DNA of 64,000 nucleotides from JAIEPM01 sp964546815 (lineage in GTDB: Bacteria > Cyanobacteriota > Vampirovibrionia > Obscuribacterales > Obscuribacteraceae): contig CAZJLR010000010.1 in assembly GCA_964546815.1 (NCBI GenBank), forward strand, positions 1 to 64,000. Direction: 5' to 3'. The translations under genes were made by a program, and so were the position numbers. Of this stretch, positions 36,521-45,310 are shown one piece after another. The notes under the pieces are model-generated. The model did not search any database and had not been told where the DNA came from. It was given only the letters and a program-made list of their open reading frames with translations. Every line of letters starts with the position of its first letter. Position 1 is the stretch's first letter.

Positions 36521-39349
36521 CTAGACAGCGGTAGCTAGCAGCCTTTGATTTTCTTGACTTGCACTAGCCAGACGTGGACTAGCAGCGCCAAGCACTGCAG
36601 TGCGAATCTTCAGCTCTTCGTCGAAAAGTGCTTTTGCCTCATCTATCTTGCGCTGTCTAAGCATCAAAATACCAAGCGCATGCGAGCTGTCGGCAACACT
36701 TAGATGCGTTGGTCCAAACAATTGTTTGCGCTTAGCCAGACTAGAGCGCAGAAGCGACTCGGCTTGAGTGAAATTATCCATCAAAGCCAAAATCAATCCG
36801 CCTGTACCCATTGATTCAACCGCATCAGGGTGCGCGTCACCAAGCGTATTGCGCCTGATAATGTACGACTTTTCTACAAGTGGCAAACCTTCAGCTAAAG
36901 CACTTTGTTCGCCCTGCATACCGCGAAGCAAGCACAGCTTGCCAAAGTTGTGCATTGCTTGAGCTACCGAAGGATTATTCTCGCCGAAGCATGTTTTGCG
37001 AATATATAATGATTGCGTCAATGCACGTTTTGATTCTTCAATTTTGTTTTGATGCAACCACAATACTCCAAGCTGGTTGTAGCATGCAGCAGTTTCTGGA
37101 TGGCGTTCACCCAAGCTCTTCTTGCGCACCGCTAAACTGTGCATAAGCAAAGGCTCGGCTTCATCATAGCGCCCGACAGCAATCAAATATTCTGAGTAAT
37201 GAAGCAACGATTGCACATACGCAGGATGCTCCTCGCCCAGGAATGTTTTGCGATATTCCAATGCTCTGGTAAACAATTTTTCGGCTTGCGGCATTTTGTT
37301 CAAAAGGAAAGCAAGTCGACCGAGGTCGTTCATGCTTTGAGCTGAATCAGCATGCTCTTCGCCAAATATCTTTTTGCGAATAACAAATGCGCGCTCCATC
37401 ATAATTCCAGCATCGATGTAAGCACCTTGAGCCATATGCAGCAATGCAAGGTCATGGCAGCTTTGAGCAGTTGTTTTGTGCTCATCACCAAAGGCCTGGC
37501 GGCGCAAGTCGAGCGCTTCCATTAACAGAGCTTTTGCTTCTTTATAGTTAGCAACTTCAGTATAAAGCTCACCAAGCTCATTTAAAGTCGCAATTGTATC
37601 TGGGTGATTTCTTCCCAGAGCTTCAGTTCGACGTTCTACAGCTTCCTTAAATGCCTTCTCGGCTTCGGCATATTTGCCTCGCTTGAAGCCAATTTCGCCA
37701 AGAGTCGAAAGAACTTCAACTACTGCAAGGTGTTCACGCCCCAGCATTTCTTCAAGTGGTGGCAATCCAGACCGATAATGTTTATCGGCTTCGGCATATT
37801 TGCCATGCTCAAACAGATTGCGACCTACTTTGACAAATGCCTCGGAAAACGGCAAATTGATTGTAGCCTTCGCATCGGACACTTCAGCCTCAGCCTCAGA
37901 TTCAGTTGTCGGAAGCGGGTTGGAACGCTCTTCAGCTTCCATCAAAAGTCGCGCTTCTTCATCAAGTTGATTTTCAAAATGCAACTGCTGCGGGGCAGGC
38001 TTCATAAATTCGCCTGAAGCTGCAAGTCCAAATTGTTTTTGCTCACCATGAACTACGACAGGTGGTGGCGGAGGAACCACAACCGGGCCGTGCGCAGCGG
38101 GATTGGGCACAGGAGGAACAGGGGCGGGAGGAACTGGCACCGGCGCTGGTGGTATAGGTCCAGGCGCCATAGCCTCACTACCGGCCGCGGCTGCGCCAGG
38201 ATCATCATCCGATCCGGCGAGGTAATCGGTAGATAATGCAGTGGGAGCCAGCGACCAACCCTCAGTAACTTTCTTGCGCAACAGCGATGGTGGCGGAGGA
38301 ACACCTGCCGGCATCGCAGAAGTGGGCGGAACGCTTTGCGATTTCTGTTCTGCTTCTTCAGCCTGGCGCTTTTGCTCAGCCTCTTCAGCCTGGCGCTTTT
38401 GCTCCGCTTCTTCAGCCTGGCGCTTTTGCTCCGCTTCTTCAGCCTGGCGTTTTTGCTCAGCCTCTTCAGCCTGGCGTTTTTGCTCGGCTTCTTCAGCCTG
38501 GCGTTTTTGCTCAGCCTCTTCAGCCTGGCGCTTTTGCTCTGCTTCTTCAGCCTGGCGTTTCTCTTCTTCCTCGGCTTGACGTTTTTTCTCAGACTCTTCA
38601 GCCCGGAGTTTTTCTTCAGACTCTTTCTCTAAGCGATTTTTCTCTTCCTCATGAGCAAGGCGCTCCTGCTCGGACAACTTAGCCTGCTCTGCTTCATCAG
38701 CCAAACGCTTTTGCTCTGCTTCTGCCTCTTTTGCCTTTTGCTGTTCATCAGCCAGGCGAGCTTTTTCAGCATCTTCGGCCTGCTGTTTTGCTTCAGACTC
38801 TTCTTTCTGCCGCTTTTGCTCTGCTTCTTCAGCTTGCTTTTGTTCGGCTTCCAATTTAGATTGTTGCTCTTCGGCGTGCTTTTGTTCAGCCTTAATCTCA
38901 GCATCTTTATCAGCTGCCAGCTCTCGTGCCTTTTGTGCAGCATCAGTCAAATCGGAAGTCGAACTTAGCTGGCTTGGAGAAACAGAAGCTTGCGACCCGG
39001 CCGAAGGAAGCTGCCCTGTCCCAGAGTTTGCCATGGCAGTCCTGATGCCACTGATGATGGCATTGTTGTTCAATAAAGATTTCACAAATTCAGGATTATG
39101 AGCCGCTAACGGCAGGATATGCGCCACCGCCTGTGCCTCAGCGATTTTAGCAGAGCTCTCCAGCATGCCTAGAATTTGATCTAGCTGCTGTTTCAACTGA
39201 GAATGTTGAACTTTCAGAGACTCAATTTCGGCAAGAAGTTCTTGTTGGTTTCGAAAAATCAGTTCAGTCTGCCCATCGACAATGTCTTTGAGGGTTTCAG
39301 TGCCGTCGGCGTGCTGTAGAGCCTGATGTTCATTGCTTTTCCGAAACAT
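36521..39349 (-). CDS. Coiled-coil and kinesin-light-chain-type TPR protein
   Basis: The 942-residue protein has four parts. Residues ~1-70 form a helical start (Q-rich coiled coil). Residues ~140-345 are a highly charged coiled coil ending in eight tandem EEAEQKRQA units. Residues ~350-450 are Pro-rich with PPPPPVVV. Residues ~500-930 hold about nine 42-residue TPRs of the kinesin-light-chain type (for example HPDTIATLNELGELY, HPETAACYNQLGVLW). No signal peptide or membrane helix is seen, so it is likely cytoplasmic. TPRs bind partner proteins; the long charged rod would act as a spacer. It may be a scaffold. A GGGG precedes the ATG. Confidence 0.88.
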   Translation of the reverse strand: MFRKSNEHQALQHADGTETLKDIVDGQTELIFRNQQELLAEIESLKVQHSQLKQQLDQILGMLESSAKIAEAQAVAHILPLAAHNPEFVKSLLNNNAIISGIRTAMANSGTGQLPSAGSQASVSPSQLSSTSDLTDAAQKARELAADKDAEIKAEQKHAEEQQSKLEAEQKQAEEAEQKRQKEESEAKQQAEDAEKARLADEQQKAKEAEAEQKRLADEAEQAKLSEQERLAHEEEKNRLEKESEEKLRAEESEKKRQAEEEEKRQAEEAEQKRQAEEAEQKRQAEEAEQKRQAEEAEQKRQAEEAEQKRQAEEAEQKRQAEEAEQKRQAEEAEQKSQSVPPTSAMPAGVPPPPSLLRKKVTEGWSLAPTALSTDYLAGSDDDPGAAAAGSEAMAPGPIPPAPVPVPPAPVPPVPNPAAHGPVVVPPPPPVVVHGEQKQFGLAASGEFMKPAPQQLHFENQLDEEARLLMEAEERSNPLPTTESEAEAEVSDAKATINLPFSEAFVKVGRNLFEHGKYAEADKHYRSGLPPLEEMLGREHLAVVEVLSTLGEIGFKRGKYAEAEKAFKEAVERRTEALGRNHPDTIATLNELGELYTEVANYKEAKALLMEALDLRRQAFGDEHKTTAQSCHDLALLHMAQGAYIDAGIMMERAFVIRKKIFGEEHADSAQSMNDLGRLAFLLNKMPQAEKLFTRALEYRKTFLGEEHPAYVQSLLHYSEYLIAVGRYDEAEPLLMHSLAVRKKSLGERHPETAACYNQLGVLWLHQNKIEESKRALTQSLYIRKTCFGENNPSVAQAMHNFGKLCLLRGMQGEQSALAEGLPLVEKSYIIRRNTLGDAHPDAVESMGTGGLILALMDNFTQAESLLRSSLAKRKQLFGPTHLSVADSSHALGILMLRQRKIDEAKALFDEELKIRTAVLGAASPRLASASQENQRLLATAV
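38348..38570 (-). repeat. 27-bp tandem repeat, eight copies, in frame
   Basis: Eight units of 27 bp encode EEAEQKRQA within the TPR protein. Units are close to identical, differing mainly at silent positions, so copy number is likely to vary between strains by slippage without breaking the frame. Confidence 0.85.
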
Positions 39350-39501
39350 TGTTAGTAATCCCCGGGGGTTGAGGTCATAGTTGCGGCCACATGCTGCCGC
39401 TCACTACTCATGTGCCCACTGGGACGAACTAAACTATGCTCCAGACCCTTAAAATTTGACTACAATAATCAACATCGTTCCGAGAACCATGCAATTTTAA
39501 T

Positions 39502-39705
39502 CTACCTTCCGTTTTCGCCATCACCAAGATTGCGATCTTGTCTTATGCGCAGCACTGTTTTGTAGAGTTCTTGGGCGCGTTGACGATAACCGTGCTGGTG
39601 GTAAAAATTGGCGAGAATTTGCAATTCACGCGCACTTCGATCTAGAGCACTATCGATATCTGTATCGTCAAAATTTTCGTTAGATTTGTCATTACTAGCG
39701 CTCAT
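39502..39705 (-). CDS. Small TPR-like helical protein
   Basis: ATG 39705 follows AGAGGA by about 8 bases and gives 67 residues; a longer in-frame start at 39762 has no such support. An acidic N terminus is followed by one helix-turn-helix pair that looks like a single TPR (ELQILANFYHQHGYRQRAQE). It is likely a small adaptor or fragment of a TPR family. It lies 150 bases upstream of the large TPR gene on the same strand. Confidence 0.6.
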   Translation of the reverse strand: MSASNDKSNENFDDTDIDSALDRSARELQILANFYHQHGYRQRAQELYKTVLRIRQDRNLGDGENGR

Positions 39706-40016
39706 CGGCCTGTCCTCTGATTCTGCTCTGGAATTTGTCTTGATTATTGGACGCGAAATCAATACTCCTGTTCCGCATTATAGAAAAAATCTATAACGGG
39801 AAAACCACTACCCTGCTATGGTTTGCAGCACAGGCTCGTCTCCCTTTGTTTACAAAAAGCGCAAGCTAATTAGATAATCGACGACAACAGCGCACGCAAA
39901 AATCGCCGAAGACTCCTACAGTATCAGCATTTAAGGAAGCGCGCCAAAGCGAGAGCGCAAATAAATTACAATCTGCTCTCTCGCAAAATAGCATCTATAT
40001 TTTTTGAAGACACAAT
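39706..40016. other. Intergenic region with a palindrome and a promoter-like motif
   Basis: This region of about 311 bases contains a perfect palindrome TTATAGA-AAAAA-TCTATAA (39778-39796) just upstream of the small TPR-like gene, where an operator could sit. It also contains a plus-strand promoter-like pair (39849-39878). No gene is seen. Confidence 0.5.
39849..39878 (+). promoter_or_regulatory. Promoter-like motif reading antisense into the XRE gene
   Basis: TTTACA (39849-39854) and GATAAT (39873-39878) are 18 bases apart on the plus strand. A transcript from here would run antisense through the XRE regulator gene. No plus-strand gene starts nearby. Pattern match only. Confidence 0.25.
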
Positions 40017-40280
40017 TCAAGCAGGCTTCTCACGATTTTCCATACACTGTTCGCAATTCACCATAACTCGCGACACTTTTGTTTTTAGCGCTGAAGCTAT
40101 ACTGGTTAGCGCCCCAATACTGGGATTCCGCTGGCCTTGTTCAACATTGCTTATGAATGGTCTGGTAATTCCAGCGCTTTTAGCCAATTCGTCCTGCGAC
40201 ATACCAAGACGCTTTCGCCTCATGGAAATTACAGTGCCCAGACATGTATAGAGATGTTCATGGTCTTTCTTTTTAGTCAT
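40017..40280 (-). CDS. XRE-family transcriptional regulator
   Basis: The start at 40280 is preceded by GGAGG with good spacing, giving 87 residues; the longer frame to 40334 is not used. Residues ~13-70 form a lambda-repressor-type helix-turn-helix (LGTVISMRRKRLGMSQDELA, then KSAGITRPFISNVEQGQRNP). The C terminus has two Cys in NCEQC and could bind metal or form a disulphide. There is no other effector domain. It is divergent from a small zinc-ribbon gene, which may be its target. Confidence 0.88.
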   Translation of the reverse strand: MTKKKDHEHLYTCLGTVISMRRKRLGMSQDELAKSAGITRPFISNVEQGQRNPSIGALTSIASALKTKVSRVMVNCEQCMENREKPA

Positions 40281-40415
40281 ATGCCTTCCTCCGCCCGGCT
40301 TAGACGCAGACAAATAACATTGGTTTCCTTTCAAGTATTCTTTAGTCGAAACAAATCATGAATTGTGGAGTATGATCTGACCCAGTATGGATCACAGCTA
40401 CCTTTCGAGGTTTTC

Positions 40416-40649
40416 ATGTCGCAGAAAGAGATCAAAGAGGCAATCGAGAATAAAAAAATGATTTGCCCGCAATGCAAGAAGCCGATTCAGAAGTATGACA
40501 AGTACGCTGAAACGATCGATGCGGTAAGAGACGGTTTCAACGTCTTAGAAATTGATTCTCACTCGATTAGAGTAACGTTGATTTGCGGCAATGGCGACTG
40601 CACATGGAAAGAACGTACTGAATACCCCATGGAATACGTGATCGACTGA
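40416..40649 (+). CDS. Small zinc-ribbon-type protein
   Basis: ATG 40416 follows GAGG by 5 bases and gives 77 residues; upstream GTG 40365 is less likely. CPQC near residue 17 and CGNGDC near residue 57 supply four Cys in the arrangement of a zinc ribbon. No other domain is seen. It is divergent from the XRE regulator gene. Function unknown. Confidence 0.65.
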   Translation: MSQKEIKEAIENKKMICPQCKKPIQKYDKYAETIDAVRDGFNVLEIDSHSIRVTLICGNGDCTWKERTEYPMEYVID

Positions 40650-40770
40650 GCAATTAACAGTCAAGTCAAGCACCATATTGACGACTCTTTTTGCCGCCTC
40701 AATAAGTCTTCAAGAACTCGATTGCTCAGCAGTATTAGCGTATAATCATTTACCCTGACAGCGAGCTTCT

Positions 40771-41883
40771 ATGGATCGGGCGATGGACAAAGAACAAACC
40801 GAGTCCAGCGGACTGGAGAATTTCATTCTGCGCATCCGCGAGTGCGCAGACAAGCTTTCTAATTTGCAAAAACGCGAAGATATTCTCGCAGACAGTGCGC
40901 GCCTCTTCGCAGAATTTGCCAATGCTGCCGATGTTTTGATAATTGATTTGTCTCGCGAATCTCTCGACCTTTATCGCAGCAAAGAACGAACTGTCGACTC
41001 CCAAACTTCTACTGTGATTTTGGAAGAGTCAGTAGCACCGCTACTTGAGCTTCTTCAAGATAGATATTTGGATGAACTGGGAGTTCGCATTTTCAACAAA
41101 AAAATTCTTGATCCACCGGAAGGAATTGAAGACGACCACATCGCAGAAGCACTAGAGCAACTAGGTATGAATCAGGGATTTATACTTCCACTCACAGTGG
41201 CTCGCAGTTTTGGTGCTGAAAATGTACACGGCATTTTGCTTATCAACACAATTCCATCTTATCGTTTTGCAGACCCAGCTCATTTTGCTCTTTTGCGCAT
41301 GGCTGCTGATTTGCTCAGCGTGACAGCAGACAATCGCGACCTCGGCAATGCGCTTGCTCGCTTGCGTCCGACAGACCAGGTCACAGGACTGGCAAGTAAG
41401 AACAAATTGCTTGCACAGCTGTCGCAAGAAGTTTCACGAGCAGCTTATCTAAACAGATCATTCGCACTGATTTTAGGAAACATCGACAATTTCAAATCAC
41501 TAAACGTCAAACAAGGTTATCGTTATGGCGACCTTGTTATCAAAACTGTTGCCGAGGACATCCTCAGCGAAGCACGACCAATCGACACGGTATGCCGCTG
41601 GGCAGGCGAAGAATACATGATTCTCATGCCGGAAGTCAGTGGTGAAGAAGCATTTGAATTTGCAGAACGCTGCCGAAAAAAAACAGGTGAACATCCAATT
41701 ACACCGGACGATTATCGAGAAGAAATTTTTGTCTCTTTGAGTTTTGGCATAGTGGTTTATCCAGGTCATGGACATAATGCAGATATGCTATTACGAAACG
41801 CAGAGCTGGCCTTGCTCCAATCTAAATTGAATGGACGCAATCAATCGCTTTTGTGGTCGGAAGAATGGCTCAATACTAAATAG
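40771..41883 (+). CDS. GGDEF-domain protein (probable diguanylate cyclase) with GAF-like sensor
   Basis: The product has 370 residues. Residues ~15-195 look like a GAF-type sensor domain. Residues ~205-365 are a GGDEF domain with NIDNFKSLN (metal-binding Asp) and the signature AGEEY at 278-282. The first Gly of GG(D/E)EF is Ala here, and Phe is Tyr. The allosteric c-di-GMP site RxxD is intact (RPID at 269-272, five residues before the signature). Such enzymes make c-di-GMP from two GTP; the changed signature leaves activity uncertain, although relaxed first positions are known in active enzymes. No membrane segment, so it is cytoplasmic. No EAL domain is present. Confidence 0.88.
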   Translation: MDRAMDKEQTESSGLENFILRIRECADKLSNLQKREDILADSARLFAEFANAADVLIIDLSRESLDLYRSKERTVDSQTSTVILEESVAPLLELLQDRYLDELGVRIFNKKILDPPEGIEDDHIAEALEQLGMNQGFILPLTVARSFGAENVHGILLINTIPSYRFADPAHFALLRMAADLLSVTADNRDLGNALARLRPTDQVTGLASKNKLLAQLSQEVSRAAYLNRSFALILGNIDNFKSLNVKQGYRYGDLVIKTVAEDILSEARPIDTVCRWAGEEYMILMPEVSGEEAFEFAERCRKKTGEHPITPDDYREEIFVSLSFGIVVYPGHGHNADMLLRNAELALLQSKLNGRNQSLLWSEEWLNTK

Positions 41884-41921
41884 AAAACGTTGCGACAGTT
41901 ATTGAAAAGCAGGAGATCGAC

Positions 41922-42917
41922 ATGGAATACCGTCAACTGGGAAAAAGCAATTTAAAGGTCTCAACAATAATATTTGGCGCCTGGGCAATCGGCGGCTGGA
42001 TGTGGGGCGGGTCGGAAGAGAAAGACGCAATAGAAGCCATTCACGCCAGCATTGATGGCGGCGCAACATCAATCGATACGGCCGCAGTATATGGTTATGG
42101 CCGCAGCGAAGAAATCGTAGCAAAAGCAGTAAAAGGACGCAGAGATAAAGTACAAATTCTCACAAAATATGGCTTGCGCTGGGACTCATCAGAGGGTGAG
42201 CACTTTTTCGACTGGGAAGACGAAGACGGCGCAAAAAAAATCTATCGCAATGCACGAAAGAAAAGCATCATACTTGAGTGCGAAAACAGCCTCAAAAGAC
42301 TTCAGTGCGACCATATAGATCTTTATCAATGCCATTGGCGCGACCCTTCCACACCAATTGACGAAACGATGGATGCGATGAATCAACTTCTAAAAGAAGG
42401 TAAAATTCTGGCAGCTGGAGTTAGCAATTTCAGCGCAAGCGACATAAAGAGAGCAAACGAGCTTTGTCCAATCGCATCCGACCAACCGCCTTACAGCATG
42501 GTGCTGCGCGACATCGAAAAAGACGTTTTGCCATTTTGCAAAGAAAAGGAAATTGGAGTAATTGTTTACAGCCCACTTCAAAGAGGTCTTCTCACAGGCA
42601 AATTTAAGCCCGATGTGCAATTCAAGCCTGGTGATCATCGCGCAAATCAGCAACATTTCAAACCAGAAAATATCAAGCGAACAAATGCATTCCTTGAAAA
42701 AATCAAACCAATAGCCGATGCACACAACGCCACTCTAGGACAACTTGTAATTGCCTGGACAATTGCGCAAGAAGGAATCACCTCAGCCATAGTCGGCGCA
42801 CGAGACGCAGCTCAAACAAAAGAAAATCTCAAGGCTCAAGAAATCAAATTGAGTAATGAAGATTTAGCTGAAATCAGAAAGCAGCTTGCTTCTCTACAAC
42901 TTGCACAAGTGGGCTAA
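41922..42917 (+). CDS. Aldo/keto reductase
   Basis: This 331-residue protein of the AKR superfamily is an NAD(P)H-dependent TIM barrel that reduces carbonyl groups. The catalytic tetrad is visible: Asp and Tyr in DTAAVYGYG, Lys in LTKYGL and His in QCHWRDP. The cofactor region SAIVGARDAAQTKEN is present near the C terminus. The start is well supported by AGGAG before ATG 41922. Natural substrate cannot be told. It is followed after 47 bases by the YaiI-like gene. Confidence 0.95.
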   Translation: MEYRQLGKSNLKVSTIIFGAWAIGGWMWGGSEEKDAIEAIHASIDGGATSIDTAAVYGYGRSEEIVAKAVKGRRDKVQILTKYGLRWDSSEGEHFFDWEDEDGAKKIYRNARKKSIILECENSLKRLQCDHIDLYQCHWRDPSTPIDETMDAMNQLLKEGKILAAGVSNFSASDIKRANELCPIASDQPPYSMVLRDIEKDVLPFCKEKEIGVIVYSPLQRGLLTGKFKPDVQFKPGDHRANQQHFKPENIKRTNAFLEKIKPIADAHNATLGQLVIAWTIAQEGITSAIVGARDAAQTKENLKAQEIKLSNEDLAEIRKQLASLQLAQVG

Positions 42918-42964
42918 ATGAATACTGAACGAGCAGGCAATCTGCATCTAAATTCAAAACAAGC

Positions 42965-43435
42965 ATGAAAATATGGATTGATGCAGACGCCTGCCCGGGC
43001 GCAGTAAGAGACATTGTCTTAAAGGCTGCAGTAAGACAAAAAATTGAAATAGTTTTTGTCGCAAACAAAGGTCTTAACTTGCCAGAGTCACCATTAGTGA
43101 GCCTGGTTAAAGTAGACGCCGGACCAGACGTGGCCGACCAATACATCGTCGACCATGCAAGCACAAGCGATCTCGTGGTTACGCAAGACATTCCGCTTGC
43201 GCACATTCTGGTGACTGCAGGCATCGTCACAATCAACCCTCGCGGTGACGTTTACACTGCAGACAACATCGGCGACCGCATTTCAGTTAGAGATTTGATG
43301 CAAGGTCTGCGCGACACAGGCGAAATAACGGGCGGGCCAAAACAGTTTGGCGAAAAAGAAAAGCGTGCCTTTGCTTCGAGTTTCGATCGCGAATTGACCA
43401 AATTATCAATCCGCAGCAAACAAGGCAAGCAATGA
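42965..43435 (+). CDS. yaiI: YaiI/YqxD family protein (UPF0178)
   Basis: This 156-residue protein matches the UPF0178/DUF188 family along its length: MKIWIDADACPGAVRDI at the start, then VVTQDIPLA and INPRGDVYTADNIGDRIS. The fold is related to PIN-like nucleases, with conserved Asp residues (IDADACP, TQDIPLA) at the putative active site. Biological role is unknown even in model organisms. A likely terminator follows it. Confidence 0.93.
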   Translation: MKIWIDADACPGAVRDIVLKAAVRQKIEIVFVANKGLNLPESPLVSLVKVDAGPDVADQYIVDHASTSDLVVTQDIPLAHILVTAGIVTINPRGDVYTADNIGDRISVRDLMQGLRDTGEITGGPKQFGEKEKRAFASSFDRELTKLSIRSKQGKQ

Positions 43436-43477
43436 CACCCTGAAAACCACAATACGCTGTGCCTTTCAGATATATAG

Positions 43478-43502
43478 AAAATGTTCCGGCTAGAACACTT
43501 TT
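43478..43502 (+). terminator. Probable rho-independent terminator after the YaiI-like gene
   Basis: AAAATGTTC-cggcta-GAACA-c-TTTT forms a 9-bp stem with one bulged C and ends in four T. It starts 42 bases after the stop codon. The stem is AT-rich, so strength is uncertain. Confidence 0.45.
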
Positions 43503-43594
43503 AAGCCGCTTTTAGCTGAAAAAATTGACGAATCCACCGTCTCAGAAAAATCATGCTAAAGTACTTACTATCGAGTCAAGCGGGGATTTCAAGC

Positions 43595-44191
43595 ATGAGT
43601 TCTAGACCTTTTGTTTTGAGCGCACTAATAAGCCTGATATGTGCCCAATCTTCATTCGCTGCTGACAAACCGGCAGACGCAAGCGCATCAACACCTGCAA
43701 GCACCCCGGCAAACGCAGCTCCCGCTTCAGTGCAGGCTACGACTCCTAGCCCAGCTCAGACTTCAGCACCAGCGTCTGGTACCGATGCTCCAGCTGAAGA
43801 AGGTCCGACAATTATCGATCTGGTCAAAACAAACGACTACAGAGCAGCCTGGGCATTCATATTTAAAGGTGAGTACAGCCCATCGAGATGGGTTGAAACA
43901 TTAGACGCAACAGCGACTCCGCTAACTGAAGTCACAAACAATGGCAAAACCTATTTGGTTGGCATCATGTGCAACATTTCCAATCCAAAAGGCAACAAAT
44001 TCGTTGTATCTTTCACTGCCGACAAGAAAAAAGGCTGGGGCGTAGAACTCACAGTACCTGCGGGCATAGGCAGAGATGCGGTGCTCCATCCAAAGAAATA
44101 TGCAACAATTCGCTATTTCAACAACCCAGACATAGCCATGAAAAAGTTACTCATGGATTATTTAGCTAATAAAGAACCAGCCTGGAAATAA
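43595..44191 (+). CDS. Secreted protein with Ivy-like (lysozyme inhibitor) C-terminal domain
   Basis: From ATG 43595 the product has 198 residues and a good signal peptide (MSSRPFVLSALISLICAQ, cut near FAA); ATG 43553 is an alternative. Residues ~25-70 are an Ala/Pro/Thr/Ser-rich linker. The C-terminal ~110 residues resemble the Ivy family of periplasmic lysozyme inhibitors: NGKTYLVGIMC, FTADKKKGWGVELTVP, ATIRYFNNPD and the ending ANKEPAWK. The CKPHDC loop that blocks lysozyme in true Ivy is missing; CNISNPKGNK stands in its place. It is thus an Ivy-fold relative that may not inhibit c-type lysozyme. The comparison is from memory of the family pattern and should be taken as tentative. Confidence 0.55.
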   Translation: MSSRPFVLSALISLICAQSSFAADKPADASASTPASTPANAAPASVQATTPSPAQTSAPASGTDAPAEEGPTIIDLVKTNDYRAAWAFIFKGEYSPSRWVETLDATATPLTEVTNNGKTYLVGIMCNISNPKGNKFVVSFTADKKKGWGVELTVPAGIGRDAVLHPKKYATIRYFNNPDIAMKKLLMDYLANKEPAWK

Positions 44192-44223
44192 AATCTTCTG
44201 GCATAGTCTAGTAAACTAAGACA

Positions 44224-45264
44224 ATGCCAAAAAAGCTTCCACTGATAACAATTGCATTGGCTGTCGCGTTTCTTGGATTCGGCGCTCTGTTTTTGTCGGG
44301 AAACACGACGAAAAACAAAGGGTTTATCGACAAAAGCGGCAAGCTAGTTATCAGCATTGATGGGCTGGAAGATGCCGGTGAATTTCACGACGGACTTGCG
44401 CCAGTGCTGGTAGGCAAAGGCTGGGGCTACATTGACAAGCATGGCAAATGGGTTATACCGCCACAGTTTCGCGAAGCAAGAAATTTTTCAGAAGAGCTAG
44501 CCGCAGTGCGACTCCAAAGCGGCAAATATTCATTCATCAATAAAGAAGCAAAAGGCATCATAGAAGTCGAAGCTAACTACGTAGGCGATTTTCACAACGG
44601 CGTAGCGATGATTGCAAACAACGGCCGCTGTGGTTATATGGACCACAGCGGGCAAACCATAATTCCATTGATGTACGAGGCACCTCCACGTGGTAATGCA
44701 ATAGACGCAGCCTCAGATGTGGTTGCGGTGAAAGACACAAGCCAAAATCAAACATCGCCTCTTGCCTGGAAGTATGTAGACCTCGAAAACAACACAATTT
44801 TCGAGCAAGGTTTTTATGGAGCAAAGCAAGTATCAGGTGGACTTGCAGCAGTCTGCATGCCCAACAAAGAAAAACCCGATAACCCGGCGCTGGGCAAATG
44901 GGGATTCATCGATAAAAACGGAAACATAGTCATTCCGCCACTCTATGATGATGAAGAGCCCTTCAAGGAAGGCATGGCGCGCATTACGATCAAAGACAAA
45001 AGCGGCGAAGGCAAAGCAGAAAAATACACTTTCATAAACAAAGAAAACCAGAGACTAAGCCAGGAATTCGACATGGCAAATTCATTTTCAGATGACTTAG
45101 CTGTGGTCGGAACGAAAAAAGATGGCGAGATGCTTTTTGGATATATCAACAAGTCAGGCAATTACGTAATCAAGCCCAGATTCGACAAAGCAAATAATTT
45201 CTCTGAAGGGCTGGCATTCACAGCACACAAAGCACTGGGCAGATTACCCTGGCAATCTTACTAA
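44224..45264 (+). CDS. WG-repeat protein with N-terminal membrane anchor
   Basis: The product has 346 residues. A hydrophobic segment at ~5-25 (LPLITIALAVAFLGFGALFL) acts as a signal anchor or signal peptide. The rest consists of about six WG repeats with the patterns WGYIDKHGKWVIPPQF, GFIDKNGNIVIPPLY and GYINKSGNYVIKPRF, each followed by F.(E/D)GLA. WG repeats form beta-rich solenoids or propeller-like folds of unknown role. It starts 32 bases after the Ivy-like gene, so the two may be co-transcribed. Confidence 0.9.
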   Translation: MPKKLPLITIALAVAFLGFGALFLSGNTTKNKGFIDKSGKLVISIDGLEDAGEFHDGLAPVLVGKGWGYIDKHGKWVIPPQFREARNFSEELAAVRLQSGKYSFINKEAKGIIEVEANYVGDFHNGVAMIANNGRCGYMDHSGQTIIPLMYEAPPRGNAIDAASDVVAVKDTSQNQTSPLAWKYVDLENNTIFEQGFYGAKQVSGGLAAVCMPNKEKPDNPALGKWGFIDKNGNIVIPPLYDDEEPFKEGMARITIKDKSGEGKAEKYTFINKENQRLSQEFDMANSFSDDLAVVGTKKDGEMLFGYINKSGNYVIKPRFDKANNFSEGLAFTAHKALGRLPWQSY

Positions 45265-45310
45265 ACGGCATCAAGGCAAGCTTAGAGCCTTAGCACGCTG
45301 ACCTGACGCA

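Noticed and set aside
38241..38682. Plus-strand frames with repeated SSAWRFCSA or LQPGAFAQP-like units
   Set aside because: Antisense translations of the 27-bp array in the TPR gene.
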